64,000 nucleotides of DNA from Cyanobium sp. CZS25K (GCA_030373325.1 JAUCZB010000001.1:124001-188000); one strand, 5' to 3'. Numbered from the stretch's first letter, positions 46,166 through 55,578 are shown. Numbers and translations are program-made. The notes: generated by a model not told the origin, from the sequence alone.

Positions 46166-47371
46166 ATGCCAAAAACACTCTTCTCCGTCGATCTCACCAA
46201 GCCGATGGATCAGCAGGAGATGCCCGGTCACAACCGCTGGCATCCCGACATTCCTGCCGTGGCCTCGGTGAATCCTGGTGACGTGTTCCGGATCGAATGC
46301 AAGGACTGGACCGATGGCCAGATCAAGAACAACGACGACCCGAAGGACATCGAAGATGTGAATCTGGAAGTCGTCCATGTTCTGAGTGGGCCCATCTGGG
46401 TCAACGGAGCCCAGCCCGGCGACATCCTGGTGGTCGACATTCTCGATGTCGGTGCGCTGCAGGGTGACGAATGGGGCTTCACGGGCATCTTCGCCAAGGA
46501 GAATGGTGGTGGGTTCCTCACCGATCACTATCCCAAGGCCGCCAAGGCCATCTGGGATCTGGAAGGCATCTACACCTCCTCCCGGCACATCCCCGGTGTG
46601 CGCTTCGCCGGCATCACCCACCCGGGCCTGATCGGTTGCGCCCCTTCCCAGGAGCTGCTGAACGAATGGAACCGCCGGGAGAAGGAACTGGTCAAGACCG
46701 CCCCCGATCGCCGCACCTACGGCGCCGGCCTTTCCGGCAGCGAGCCGGTGCTGGCGGCCCTGCCCAACCCCAACAGCGCCATCCTCGGCACTCTCCCCGC
46801 CAGTGAGTTCGAGCGGGTCGCCAATGAAGCCGCCCGCACCGTGCCGCCCCGGGAGCACGGCGGCAACTGCGACATCAAGAACCTCACCAAGGGGACACGC
46901 ATCTATTTCCCCGTCTATGTCGAAGGGGCCAAGCTCTCGATGGGCGACATCCACTTCTCCCAGGGGGATGGGGAGATTTCCTTCTGTGGTGCCATCGAGA
47001 TGTCCGGCTACCTCGATCTCCATGTCGAGATCATCAAAGGCGGCATGGCCAAATATGGGATGGTCAATCCCATGTTCAAGACCAGCCCGGTGGAGCCCCA
47101 CTACAGCGACTATCTGGTTTTCGAAGGCATTTCAGTGGATGAATTCGAGGGCAAGCAGTACTACATGGATGTGCACATCGCCTACCGGCGTGCCTGTCTA
47201 AATGCCATCGAGTATCTCAAGAAGTTCGGCTACACCGGCGAGCAGGCCTACCTGCTGCTGAGTTGTGCTCCGGTGGAAGGAAGGATCAGCGGCATCGTTG
47301 ATATTCCCAACGCCTGCTGCACCCTGGCCATACCCACCTCGATCTTCGACAAGGACATTCTCCCCTGCTGA
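46166..47371 (+). CDS. fmdA: Formamidase (acetamidase/formamidase family)
   Basis: A ~401-residue amidohydrolase releasing ammonia from formamide. The family pattern is clear: SVDLTKPMDQQEMPGHNRWH, VFRIECKDWTDGQI, DWTDG-type motifs, GFLTDHYPKAAKAIW, THPGLIGCAPS, PPREHGGNCDIKNLTKGTRI and MGDIHFSQGDGEISFCGAIE. The ATG at 46166 (MPKTLFSVDL) matches the usual N-terminus; ATG 46136 would add ten residues. fmdB follows 88 nt downstream and the urea importer comes next, so this is a nitrogen-scavenging region. A near-match GTA-N8-CAC at 46096 is too weak to call NtcA control. Confidence 0.94.
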   Translation: MPKTLFSVDLTKPMDQQEMPGHNRWHPDIPAVASVNPGDVFRIECKDWTDGQIKNNDDPKDIEDVNLEVVHVLSGPIWVNGAQPGDILVVDILDVGALQGDEWGFTGIFAKENGGGFLTDHYPKAAKAIWDLEGIYTSSRHIPGVRFAGITHPGLIGCAPSQELLNEWNRREKELVKTAPDRRTYGAGLSGSEPVLAALPNPNSAILGTLPASEFERVANEAARTVPPREHGGNCDIKNLTKGTRIYFPVYVEGAKLSMGDIHFSQGDGEISFCGAIEMSGYLDLHVEIIKGGMAKYGMVNPMFKTSPVEPHYSDYLVFEGISVDEFEGKQYYMDVHIAYRRACLNAIEYLKKFGYTGEQAYLLLSCAPVEGRISGIVDIPNACCTLAIPTSIFDKDILPC

Positions 47372-47458
47372 TCAGCAAGGCGGATGGGGGGCCTGAACAT
47401 CAGGCCCCCTTTTCTTGTGTGCCACGGTTGAGATCTCTTCCATTTCCCCTTTTCTGCG

Positions 47459-47731
47459 ATGCCTGTCTACGAATACAGTTGCACCAACGGCTGCGAAAAC
47501 TATGAGGTCTGGCGCCGCATCGATGAGCGCCAGCAGGAGACCAACTGCCCGGCCTGCACCGCCGAAGGCAGGCGGGTGTTCACCCCCGTCATGTCGCTCA
47601 ACGGCTCCTTCAGGCTGAAGCAGGAGCAATCCGAACCGCGCCTGGTGCGCAAGGAAACCAAGGACGTGGCCGGCAAACCGCGGCTCAAGGAGAGCGGCAC
47701 CCGTCCGTGGATGCTCAATCGCGGCTGCTGA
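47459..47731 (+). CDS. fmdB: FmdB-family zinc-ribbon protein
   Basis: A 90-residue protein with an N-terminal zinc ribbon (MPVYEYSCTNGC ... TNCPACTAEG) as in FmdB, historically linked to formamidase operons as a putative regulator. The C-terminal half is basic and of unknown role. It lies just after fmdA, in the same direction, followed by a strong hairpin. Confidence 0.88.
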   Translation: MPVYEYSCTNGCENYEVWRRIDERQQETNCPACTAEGRRVFTPVMSLNGSFRLKQEQSEPRLVRKETKDVAGKPRLKESGTRPWMLNRGC

Positions 47732-47793
47732 GATCGAACGCGGCTGCTGAACGCGAATCTCCGCCAGGGGGCTGGCAAACAGAACCAGGTTCT

Positions 47794-47830
47794 CCCCGAC
47801 CACGGCAACCCTTGGAGGCCGTGGTCGGGG
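47794..47830. terminator. Bidirectional terminator between fmdB and urtE
   Basis: A perfect 12-bp stem (CCCCGACCACGG / CCGTGGTCGGGG) with a 13-nt loop between two convergent genes. There is no long U-tract, as is usual in GC-rich genomes. Confidence 0.75.
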
Positions 47831-47848
47831 TTCGACCGGTTGGGAGCT

Positions 47849-48574
47849 TCAGACCGTGAGGAATTCCTTGATCACGTCGTCGGAGAGCTGATCGGTATTG
47901 CCACTGGAAACGATGCCGCCGCGCTGCATGGCGTAATAGAAGTCGGACTGGCGCACGAAGTGCAGGTGCTGCTCCACCAGCAACACGCTGATGCCGGTCT
48001 CTTTCATGATCCGCTGCACGGCATGTTCGATGTCGAGGATGATGGAGGGTTGAATGCCTTCGGTGGGTTCATCGAGGAGCAGCAGTTTCGGCTTGCCCAG
48101 CAGGGCGCGGGCAATGGCGAGTTGTTGTTGCTGACCGCCGCTGAGGTCGCCCCCTTTGCGCTTGAGGAATTTCTCGAGAATCGGGAAGAGATCGAAGATC
48201 AGCGGGTCGATATGGCGGTTCTTTTCCAGGCCCCCAGGCAGCGCCTCCATGCCGAGCAGCAGATTCTCCTTCACCGTCACCTGGGGAATGATGTCCCTGC
48301 CCTGGGAGACATAGCCAATGCCCGCACGGGCTCGCCGGTAGGGAGGTTGGTTGGTCAGCTGGCCGTCCAGGTAACGGATGGTTCCCGACCGTTGCTGAAG
48401 CAGTCCGATGACCGTCTTGAGAAAAGTGGTCTTGCCGACGCCATTGCGACCGATCAGACAGACCATTTTCCCTTCGTGGATGGTCAGGTCAACATTACGG
48501 AGAATGTGGCTTTCTCCGTAATACACATTGAGGTCGGAGACGTGAAGCAGGGGTTGGGTGCTGGTGGTGGACAT
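47849..48574 (-). CDS. urtE: Urea ABC transporter ATP-binding protein UrtE
   Basis: A 241-residue LivF-type ATPase: Walker A GRNGVGKTTF, signature LSGGQQQQLAIARAL, Walker B LLLLDEPTEGIQPS. YYGESHILRNVDLTI and IGYVSQGRDIIP are typical of UrtE. It forms the ATPase dimer with UrtD for high-affinity urea import. Last gene of the urtABCDE operon; 29 nt separate it from urtD. Confidence 0.95.
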   Translation of the reverse strand: MSTTSTQPLLHVSDLNVYYGESHILRNVDLTIHEGKMVCLIGRNGVGKTTFLKTVIGLLQQRSGTIRYLDGQLTNQPPYRRARAGIGYVSQGRDIIPQVTVKENLLLGMEALPGGLEKNRHIDPLIFDLFPILEKFLKRKGGDLSGGQQQQLAIARALLGKPKLLLLDEPTEGIQPSIILDIEHAVQRIMKETGISVLLVEQHLHFVRQSDFYYAMQRGGIVSSGNTDQLSDDVIKEFLTV

Positions 48575-48603
48575 CGGGTCGGTGAGTGATGGGCAGGAAG
48601 CAA

Positions 48604-49356
48604 TTACTGTTCGGGCGGCCCCAGGTAGACCTCGATGACCCGCGGGTCGGATTTCACCTGATCCAGCGGACCCTCGGTGAGCACCTGTCCCTGGTGCAGC
48701 ACGGTGACGTCGAATCCGAGGTCGCGGATGAACTCCATGTCGTGCTCGATCACCACCACGGTGTGGTCACCGGCGAGCGACTTGATCAGTTCGGCCGTGC
48801 GCAGGGTTTCCTCGTCGGTGAGGCCAGCAACCGGTTCATCCAGCAGCAGCACTTCCGGTGCCTGGGCCACAAGGGAGGCAATCGCCAGCCACTGCTTCTG
48901 GCCGTGGGAGAGGGAGCCGGCCTTGACGTTGGCAAACGGCGAGAGACCCACGTAATTCATGATGCGATGCACCTCATCCTTCGAGGACTGGGGAAGGCCG
49001 GACCCCAGCAGGCTGAAGGCGTTCTTGACGGGCGAGGCGGAGAGCTCGAGGTTGCGCAGAACGGTGAGATTCTCGAAGACCCTCGGCGTCTGAAACTTGC
49101 GGCCGATTCCCTCACGGGAGATGCGCTGCTCGGACACTCCGAGCAGGGATTCCCCCTTGAAGGTCACCGTTCCCTTGGTGGGCCGAACCTTGCCCGTGAT
49201 GACATCCAGAAAGGTGGTCTTGCCGGCTCCGTTGGGGCCGATGATGGACTTCAGCTCACCCTTGTAGAGCTTCAGGCTGAGGTCCGTGAGGGCATAGAAG
49301 CCGTCGAAACTCACGCTGACATCATTGAGCTCGAGGAGAGGTTCTGACATGGACAT
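48604..49356 (-). CDS. urtD: Urea ABC transporter ATP-binding protein UrtD
   Basis: A 250-residue LivG-type ATPase with NDVSVSFDGFYALTDLSLKL, Walker A GPNGAGKTTF, signature LSHGQKQWLAIASLV and Walker B VLLLDEPVAGLT. The LSHGQ form of the signature is normal for LivG/UrtD. Pairs with UrtE. Confidence 0.95.
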   Translation of the reverse strand: MSMSEPLLELNDVSVSFDGFYALTDLSLKLYKGELKSIIGPNGAGKTTFLDVITGKVRPTKGTVTFKGESLLGVSEQRISREGIGRKFQTPRVFENLTVLRNLELSASPVKNAFSLLGSGLPQSSKDEVHRIMNYVGLSPFANVKAGSLSHGQKQWLAIASLVAQAPEVLLLDEPVAGLTDEETLRTAELIKSLAGDHTVVVIEHDMEFIRDLGFDVTVLHQGQVLTEGPLDQVKSDPRVIEVYLGPPEQ

Positions 49357-49420
49357 CGGAAGGGTGCGAAATCGAAAAAGCAGTCACAGCAGACAAGCCA
49401 GGAAGGGTCCTCCTGGAGGA

Positions 49421-50527
49421 CTAATCCACGGGAACAACCTCCTTCTCGAGTTGTGGATAGGTATTGGACTTCTTGGCGATGCCGAAGGCGGCCAGAAAGG
49501 TGCGGAATCCGCCATTGGTGAGCCAGCCGTAGATGCCATCGGGCATCAGAACCACTACGAAGATGAACAGGGCCCCCTGCACGAACAACCAGGCATCCGG
49601 CAGAGCTTCGCTCACCAGGCTGCGCAGATAGTTGACCAGGGTGGCACCGATGATCGGTCCCACCAGGGTGCCCCGTCCTCCCACGGCGACCCAGATCACC
49701 ATCTCGATCGAGAAGGAGATCGACATGTACTGCGGTGAGACGATGCCGGACTGGACGGTGTAGAGGGCACCGGAGATGCCGCACAGGGCACCCGCCACCA
49801 GAAAGACGATCGTCTTGAAGGGGACGGGGTTGAATCCGGCGAAGCGCAGGCGGGTCTCGTCGTCACGGATGGCGATCAGGGCATCACCGAAGCGGCCGCT
49901 GGTGAAGTAGCGGCAAACGAGGAAGGCCAGCGGCAGCAGCACCACCGTGAGGCGGTAAAACCACACCTGCATGTCGGGGGAGCCGACCAGTTGGCCGAAC
50001 AGCTCGGTGGTGCTGGTCTTGAGGCCGTTGGTGCCGTCGAACAGCTTCTGCTGGCCGTTGAAGAAGTGGAAGAACACCATCAGAGCGGCCTGGGTGATGA
50101 TCGAGAAATACACCCCCTTGATGCGATTTCGGAAGATCAACCAACCCACCAGCCCTGCGACGGCCGCCGGAATCACCCACATGGCGATCAGGGTGAACAC
50201 CGGCGACCAGAAGGGCTGCCAGAAGAACGGCAGCTGGTCGACGCCGTAGTTCTCGAAGAACTTGGGGATGCCATTTCCACCCGCCAGGCTCTTGGTGTTG
50301 AGCATCAGGTTCATGGCCACCGCGTATCCCCCCAGGGCAAAGAAGATGCCCTGCCCCAGGCTCAGCAGACCGGTGTATCCCCAGATCAGGTCGATCGCCA
50401 GAGCCGTAATCGACAGCGCGAAATAGCGGCCGAAGAGGTTGAGGCGGAAATCGTCGAGCGCCGCAGGAAGGATGAACAGGGCGATCGCCAGGAGAATCCA
50501 GGGGACGAGTCGTTGGAAGATTTTCAC
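49421..50527 (-). CDS. urtC: Urea ABC transporter permease UrtC
   Basis: A 368-residue LivM-type permease with about ten membrane segments. Recognisable blocks are ALAIDLIWGYTGLLSLGQGI, FFALGGYAVAMNLML, the cytoplasmic RFGDALIAIRDDETRLRFAG coupling loop, and VGGRGTLVGPIIGATLVNYL. Urea passes through the UrtB/UrtC heterodimer. Confidence 0.94.
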   Translation of the reverse strand: MKIFQRLVPWILLAIALFILPAALDDFRLNLFGRYFALSITALAIDLIWGYTGLLSLGQGIFFALGGYAVAMNLMLNTKSLAGGNGIPKFFENYGVDQLPFFWQPFWSPVFTLIAMWVIPAAVAGLVGWLIFRNRIKGVYFSIITQAALMVFFHFFNGQQKLFDGTNGLKTSTTELFGQLVGSPDMQVWFYRLTVVLLPLAFLVCRYFTSGRFGDALIAIRDDETRLRFAGFNPVPFKTIVFLVAGALCGISGALYTVQSGIVSPQYMSISFSIEMVIWVAVGGRGTLVGPIIGATLVNYLRSLVSEALPDAWLFVQGALFIFVVVLMPDGIYGWLTNGGFRTFLAAFGIAKKSNTYPQLEKEVVPVD

Positions 50528-50587
50528 AGGTAGGGCCTCCTGGTCGGGAGATGGAACGGGGATCTGCGGCGGGTTGGAAGGATGGGG

Positions 50588-51745
50588 TCAGGCATCGACC
50601 GAGCGACCCTTCTGGGGGAACATCCCGTTGGGACGGAACTGCAGGAAGACGATGATGAAGATGAACACCAGTACCAGGGACATGCTGGTGGTGGCAAAGA
50701 ACTCGATAACCCCTTTGGCCGCCTCCGGCAGATTCGGGAAGACGGTGAGAATGGTGCCCGATCCGATCACCGACTGGATGATGCCCAGCAGCAGTGAGGC
50801 CAGCACGGTGCCCAGCAGATTGCCGACCCCACCGAGGACGATCACCATGAAGCAGGAAACGATATAAGCCGCCCCGAGGTTCGGGCCCACCGATCCGAGC
50901 AGGGTGATGGCACATCCGGCCACACCGGCAAGGCCAGATCCGATCCCGAAGGTGATGCTGTCCACCCGGTCGGTGGGAATGCCGAGGCAGTTGCTCATCT
51001 GGCGGTTCTGGGTCACCGATCGGATGCGCAGACCCCAGACACTCTTGTTGAGGAACCAGTAGGTGGCGAGCAGCAACAGGGCCGAGAGAAGGATGATGAA
51101 GATGCGCAGGCCTGGGAGTTCAATGCCGCCGATCATTCCCCAGCTTCCCTGCAGCCATTTGGGCGCGGTCACATCAATGTTTCGGGGGCCGAACCAGGCC
51201 TTGGAAAGCGGGCGGATCTGATCAAACAGGTTGACGGCGATCAGACCGATACCAATGGAGATGGCCCAGCCCAGTCCATTGAGATAGGTGAAGAAAGGCT
51301 TATCGGAGAACTTGGCTGCGAGTACTTTGGAGAGAAGAAACCCAACCACGACACCCACAATAATGCCAAGCATCATGGCGGTTGATATGCTTCGGATCAG
51401 CTGGATCAAGATCAGGCTGACTCCCCAGGTGGCCAGAAGCGTTTCAAGAGGTCGGCCGTAGAGCTGTCTGATCAACGTTCTTTCCAGCAGTACCCCGATG
51501 AGCGCCGTCACAATGAAGGACAGGACCAGCGAGACCGGGAAATACAGTTCGAAGATCACACCACCCATCGGCTTGAAGGCCGACTGCACCACATAGGTGA
51601 CATAGGCCCCGAGCATCATGAACTCGCCATGGGCGAGATTGATGACTCCCATCAGTCCGAAAACGATGGCCAGACCCGTGGCTGCAAGCAGCAACACAGA
51701 TCCGATGCTGAGACCATCGAGGATCTGAGAAAAGAAAAGTTCCAA
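50588..51745 (-). CDS. urtB: Urea ABC transporter permease UrtB
   Basis: A 385-residue LivH-type permease: LDGLSIGSVLLLAATGLAIV, FGLMGVINLAHGEFMMLGAY, the coupling segment LRIRSVTQNRQMSNCLGI and VLGGVGNLLGTVLASLLLG. Two hairpins separate it from urtA (139-nt gap), consistent with more binding protein than permease being made. Confidence 0.94.
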   Translation of the reverse strand: MELFFSQILDGLSIGSVLLLAATGLAIVFGLMGVINLAHGEFMMLGAYVTYVVQSAFKPMGGVIFELYFPVSLVLSFIVTALIGVLLERTLIRQLYGRPLETLLATWGVSLILIQLIRSISTAMMLGIIVGVVVGFLLSKVLAAKFSDKPFFTYLNGLGWAISIGIGLIAVNLFDQIRPLSKAWFGPRNIDVTAPKWLQGSWGMIGGIELPGLRIFIILLSALLLLATYWFLNKSVWGLRIRSVTQNRQMSNCLGIPTDRVDSITFGIGSGLAGVAGCAITLLGSVGPNLGAAYIVSCFMVIVLGGVGNLLGTVLASLLLGIIQSVIGSGTILTVFPNLPEAAKGVIEFFATTSMSLVLVFIFIIVFLQFRPNGMFPQKGRSVDA

Positions 51746-51766
51746 CGGAATGCAGGTTGAACGTTA

Positions 51767-51796
51767 GATCCAGCGTTGCGGAAGCGACGCTGGATC
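51767..51796 (-). terminator. Intercistronic hairpin 1 between urtA and urtB
   Basis: A perfect 10-bp inverted repeat (GATCCAGCGT / ACGCTGGATC) with a 10-nt loop, ~22 nt upstream of the urtB start. It can act as partial terminator or processing/stability element. Confidence 0.55.
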
Positions 51797-51830
51797 GGGT
51801 CGTACGTGGTGGTGTGCCGAAGTGGAAAGC

Positions 51831-51852
51831 GGTGGTTCCCGGAGGAACCACC
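51831..51852 (-). terminator. Intercistronic hairpin 2 between urtA and urtB
   Basis: A perfect 9-bp stem (GGTGGTTCC / GGAACCACC) around a 4-nt loop, beginning 33 nt after the urtA stop. It probably protects the urtA 3' end. Confidence 0.55.
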
Positions 51853-51884
51853 CAGCTTTCATTCCCTCACGGATGGCTCCGTGA

Positions 51885-53180
51885 TCACATCTTGAACTTG
51901 CCGGCGTCAGGACGGTCCTGGGTCCAGTCGCAGGTGAAGCCCTTGGTCTCGGGTACGAACTGGTTCCAGGGAATCGGGGGGATGGCCTTGACGCTGTCGT
52001 ACAGGATCTTGAACTGGCCCGTGGGCTCGGCTTCGCCGATCAGCACCCGCTCGGAGGTGTGGTGGTTGGGGAACATCTTGATCTCGCCCTGGGGAGCGGC
52101 GAAGGTGATCCCGATCATGTCGGTGCGAACCTTGTCGAGGTCCTCAAAGGTGCCGGCCTTCTCGACGCCATTTTTCCAGAGGTAGACCATGTTGTAGGCG
52201 GACTCAGCAGGGTCACCGACCACCCGGTCGGCACCATACATGGCCTGGAAGTCTTCGGTGAACTTCTTGGAGGCCGGGGTGTCCAGGCTCATGAAGTAGT
52301 TCCAGGCGGCGTAGGTGCCGGTGGTGTACTCAGGACCGATCTGACGGATCTCCTCTTCCGCGATCGAGAAGGACATGATCGGGTACTTGGCAGGGTCGAT
52401 CCCCGAGGCCTTGAACTGCTTGAACAGAGCGACGTTGGAGTCACCGTTCAAGGTGTTGATGATGATGCCACCATCGGGGAAGGCCTTCTTGATCTTGGCG
52501 ATGATCGGTGCCACCTCAGTATTGCCGAGGGGGATGTAATCCTCGCCAACGGTTTCACCGCCAAGGGCCTTCATCTGCTCCTTGATGATGGTGTTGGCCG
52601 TGCGCGGATAGACGTAATCCGAGCCGACCAGGTAGACCTTCTTGCCGAGCTTGTCGCCGAACTTGTCCATCAGCCACTGAACGGCGGGCTCAGCCTGCTG
52701 GTTCGGAACCGCGCCGGTGTAGAAGATGTTCTTCGAGCACTCCTGACCCTCGTACTGAATCGGGTAGAAGAGCATGTGGTTCTTCGATTCGAAGACCGGC
52801 AGCATCGCCTTGCGGCTGGCGGAGGTCCAGCCGCCGAAGACCACGGCAACCTTGTCGGAGTCGATCAGCTTCTGGGCCTTCTCCGCGAAGGTGGGCCAGT
52901 CGGAGGCGCCGTCTTCAGCAACAGCGACGATTTTGTACGACTTGCCGTCGACTTTGACGCCGCCGGCGTCATTGATTTCCTTGATCGCCATTTCCTCGAC
53001 TTCTTTCAAAGTCGTTTCGGAAATGGCCATAGTGCCGCTGAGGGAATGAAGGATGCCAACCTTCACTTCACCATCGAAATTGCCGCCGGATCCGGACTCG
53101 CCTCCACAGGAGACGAGGGTTACGCTCACGGCAGATGCGGCGAGAGCAGCTGCCAGTCGCCTTGAAAGATGCAGAGACAT
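51885..53180 (-). CDS. urtA: Urea-binding lipoprotein UrtA
   Basis: A 431-residue LivJ-type substrate-binding lipoprotein: lipobox VTLVSC after a basic-hydrophobic signal, then VKVGILHSLSGTMAISETTL, YYP-like MLFYPIQYEGQECSKNIFY, GAVPNQQAEPAVQWL and the Gly/Asp-rich hinge regions. It captures urea in the periplasm for UrtBCDE. The ATG at 53180 matches the usual signal peptide start; ATG 53225 would add 15 residues and is unlikely because the NtcA-type promoter places the transcript start near 53224. Confidence 0.95.
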   Translation of the reverse strand: MSLHLSRRLAAALAASAVSVTLVSCGGESGSGGNFDGEVKVGILHSLSGTMAISETTLKEVEEMAIKEINDAGGVKVDGKSYKIVAVAEDGASDWPTFAEKAQKLIDSDKVAVVFGGWTSASRKAMLPVFESKNHMLFYPIQYEGQECSKNIFYTGAVPNQQAEPAVQWLMDKFGDKLGKKVYLVGSDYVYPRTANTIIKEQMKALGGETVGEDYIPLGNTEVAPIIAKIKKAFPDGGIIINTLNGDSNVALFKQFKASGIDPAKYPIMSFSIAEEEIRQIGPEYTTGTYAAWNYFMSLDTPASKKFTEDFQAMYGADRVVGDPAESAYNMVYLWKNGVEKAGTFEDLDKVRTDMIGITFAAPQGEIKMFPNHHTSERVLIGEAEPTGQFKILYDSVKAIPPIPWNQFVPETKGFTCDWTQDRPDAGKFKM

Positions 53181-53230
53181 TGAAGCCTGTTCAAGATGAA
53201 TTGTAGTCGCCGTAACCGACGGCAAAATGA

Positions 53231-53272
53231 AAGGTAAAGAAGCACGGCCTTAGGTCCGGTATCCAAAGAGAC
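53231..53272 (-). promoter_or_regulatory. NtcA-activated-type promoter of urtA
   Basis: On the minus strand GTC-TCTTTGGA-TAC (53272-53259) matches the NtcA core GT-N10-AC. Exactly 22 nt later stands TACCTT (53236-53231), a TAN3T -10 box. GTN10AC-N22-TAN3T is the classical layout of NtcA-activated cyanobacterial promoters, and urt operons are known NtcA targets. The predicted transcript starts near 53224, ~44 nt before the urtA ATG. Confidence 0.75.
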
Positions 53273-53276
53273 AGAA

Positions 53277-53294
53277 GGCAGGCCAGGGCCTGCC
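53277..53294 (-). terminator. Hairpin after ureG
   Basis: GGCAGGCC-AG-GGCCTGCC, a perfect palindromic stem immediately upstream of the NtcA site, followed on the minus strand by the pyrimidine-rich TTCTGTCTCTTT. It would isolate ureG transcription from the urtA promoter. Confidence 0.55.
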
Positions 53295-53392
53295 GTGGTG
53301 AGCATTTGAACGCCGCTGGCCCGTCGATATGTTGCATTGCCTACGGTTTTGCTGAGAAACGGGCGCCACCCAACTACCGAAGCCTTTCGTGC

Positions 53393-54007
53393 TCAGGCGG
53401 CCGTGGCCGCGGGCAGTTGTTTCAGCAGGAAGCTTTCGACCCGATCGAGGCCCTCTCCACTGCGCAGATTCGTGAAGCACCAGGGACGGCCACCACGCAT
53501 GCGTTGGGTGTCTTCTTCCATCACCGTCAGGTTGGCGCCGACCATGGGAGCCAGGTCGATCTTGTTGATCACGAGCAGGTCGGAGCGGGTGATGCCGGGC
53601 CCTCCCTTGCGGGGGATCTTGTCACCGGCGGCCACGTCGATCACATAGATGCAGAGATCCACCAGTTCCGGACTGAAGCTGGCCGCCAGGTTGTCCCCCC
53701 CGCTCTCCACCAGCACCAGATCAAGGTCCGGGAACGCCTCCTCCAGCTCCTGCACCGCCGCCCGGTTGATCGAGCAGTCCTCGCGGATGGCGGTGTGGGG
53801 GCAGCCTCCGGTCTCCACGCCCCGGATCCGCTCGGGGGCCAGGGAGCCGGCCCGGGTGAGGAACTGGGCGTCCTCCTGGGTGTAGATGTCATTGGTGACG
53901 ACCGCCAGCTGCAGCCGTTCCCGCAGCCGGCGGCAGAGGGCATCGACCAGGGCTGTCTTGCCCGATCCCACCGGCCCGGCGACGCCGACCCTCAGCTTGC
54001 TGCCCAT
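53393..54007 (-). CDS. ureG: Urease accessory GTPase UreG
   Basis: A 204-residue SIMIBI GTPase delivering nickel to urease. [10 protein letters not shown] is the P-loop, [14 protein letters not shown] and [14 protein letters not shown] the metal-binding/switch region (Cys-Pro-His), and VINKIDLAP the guanine-specificity motif. It is separated from ureF/ureE by an oppositely oriented gene pair, and ureABC are absent from the window. Confidence 0.95.
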   Translation of the reverse strand: MGSKLRVGVAGPVGSGKTALVDALCRRLRERLQLAVVTNDIYTQEDAQFLTRAGSLAPERIRGVETGGCPHTAIREDCSINRAAVQELEEAFPDLDLVLVESGGDNLAASFSPELVDLCIYVIDVAAGDKIPRKGGPGITRSDLLVINKIDLAPMVGANLTVMEEDTQRMRGGRPWCFTNLRSGEGLDRVESFLLKQLPAATAA

Positions 54008-54048
54008 CGCCCCATTCCAGGATCGGTGCCATCCTGACGCCAGCGCCG

Positions 54049-54678
54049 ATGGCCGCGGTGAGTGACGAACCGATCCAGAGGCTGATCCGTCGCTTCGAGC
54101 GCCTGGATGCCCGTCTGGTCGTCACCGTGACCGGAACCGGCGTGGTGGTCTGCCTCGGGTTCATCGAGCTGCTGCGCAGTCCCCTGCAACAGCTCTCCAG
54201 GCTCACGATCGAGCTGCTGGCGGTGCGGGCCCTGCTGTTCCTGGCTCCGCTGCTGGTCAGCCTGCTGCTGCTGCTGCGGGATGGTCCGCTGCTGCTCGGT
54301 GATCGCCGGCCCCCCAGCTCCTGGGGGCCTGACCTGCTGGCCAGTGGTCTGCTGAGCGTCGTGCTGCTGCTCTATTTCATGGCGGCGGCGATCGTCACCG
54401 CCACCCTCCTGCTCAACCAGGGGGATGTGGTGGGGGAAGTGGGCTTCCTGATCGGCCAGCTGGAGCCGGCCCGCTTCGCCGCCACCCTGGCCCGGGCGGG
54501 CGTCTATGGCGCGATCTGCGCGGCCATCTGTCTGCACCAGGCCCGGCGCGGTGCCCCCGGCGCGATGGACATGGCCTCCCGCATGGCCCGCGCGTTCCTG
54601 CTGGGCATCGCCATCCTCTTCTGTCTCGACCTGCTCTGGACGATCGCCATCGATCCCCTGCAGATGGGGGGCAGCTGA
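54049..54678 (+). CDS. Membrane protein paired with an MCE protein
   Basis: A 209-residue protein with about four hydrophobic segments (around residues 25-45, 60-78, 98-122 and 180-200) and no recognised family. It starts 42 nt from the divergent ureG start and its stop is 2 nt before the GTG of the MCE gene, so the two are coupled. Not an MlaE-type permease by visible motifs. It could anchor or assist the MCE protein. Confidence 0.65.
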   Translation: MAAVSDEPIQRLIRRFERLDARLVVTVTGTGVVVCLGFIELLRSPLQQLSRLTIELLAVRALLFLAPLLVSLLLLLRDGPLLLGDRRPPSSWGPDLLASGLLSVVLLLYFMAAAIVTATLLLNQGDVVGEVGFLIGQLEPARFAATLARAGVYGAICAAICLHQARRGAPGAMDMASRMARAFLLGIAILFCLDLLWTIAIDPLQMGGS

Positions 54679-54680
54679 CC

Positions 54681-55550
54681 GTGGCCCCTCCAGAACAGCA
54701 GCGTCTCCCCGGCCCCCAGAGCCTGGTCTTCCTGGCAGGAGCGGTGGGGTTGCTGGGGGTCTTCGTCCTGGGGATCGCCCTTGCCGGCAACTGGCTCGCC
54801 CCCAGCGTGCGCCTCCAGTTCCGCACCCTCGACGCCGCCGGCCTGCAGAAGGGCATGGCGGTGCGGATCTCGGGGTTTCCCGTCGGCCAGGTGCGTCGGA
54901 TCCTGCTGCAGCCCGATGCCCAGGTGCTGGTGGAACTGGAGCTTCGGGACCCCTACCGCTCCATGGTGGGTCGCCGCAGCCGGGCGGAGCTGGCCCAGAC
55001 GGGGCTGCTGGGGGACAGCTACATCGCCATCACCCCTGATCCGGCGGCGGTTGGCCAGCCCCCGATCGGCGATGGCGAGACGCTCGTTTTCACCAGCCGT
55101 CCCGACCTCGACGATCTGCTCACCGAGGTGGCCAGCAGCCGCATCCCCCTCCAGCGCGCCCTCAGCAGTGGCCTCAACCTGGCGGAGACCCGCCTGCCCC
55201 GCAGCCTCGATCAGCTCGACCGCACCCTGGCGGCCACCCGCCGCCTGGCGACGCGCCTGGAGGCCGATGCCCAGCGCAGCAGCACCGAACTGAACCGGAC
55301 CCTGGCCGTCACCCGTGCGCTGGCCGAGCGGCTGGAGGGCCGGGCCGACGGCACCGCCGCGGACCTGTCGGCCCTGATCCGTCGCCTGGAGAGCACCGAA
55401 ACCCAGACGCGCCCCTTGCTGCTCAACACCCTACGGGAGCTGTCCACCATGGCCAACGCCACCAACCGCCTGGTGAAGACCCTCAATGACAGCTGGCTGT
55501 TCGAGCTGGTCGACCGGCCCGGGGAGCACCTGCGCGACCGCCGGCGCTGA
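54681..55550 (+). CDS. MlaD-family (MCE) lipid-transport protein
   Basis: A 289-residue protein: one N-terminal membrane segment (SLVFLAGAVGLLGVFVLGIA), an MCE domain (VRLQFRTLDAAGLQKGMAVR, GFPVGQVRRILL, RAELAQTGLLGDSYIAI) and a long helical C-terminus with repeated coiled-coil-type Leu/Arg patterns (residues ~150-280). MCE proteins form hexameric channels that move lipids between membranes. The GTG at 54681 is the start. The ATPase and permease partners are not adjacent. Confidence 0.85.
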   Translation: MAPPEQQRLPGPQSLVFLAGAVGLLGVFVLGIALAGNWLAPSVRLQFRTLDAAGLQKGMAVRISGFPVGQVRRILLQPDAQVLVELELRDPYRSMVGRRSRAELAQTGLLGDSYIAITPDPAAVGQPPIGDGETLVFTSRPDLDDLLTEVASSRIPLQRALSSGLNLAETRLPRSLDQLDRTLAATRRLATRLEADAQRSSTELNRTLAVTRALAERLEGRADGTAADLSALIRRLESTETQTRPLLLNTLRELSTMANATNRLVKTLNDSWLFELVDRPGEHLRDRRR

Positions 55551-55578
55551 AGCGCTCCGGTCGCCTCGGTGTGGCTCA

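Noticed and set aside
53203-53216. Second NtcA-like match (GTT-N8-TAC on the minus strand)
   Set aside because: Its -10 would fall at the urtA start codon; the site at 53259-53272 has the right spacing.
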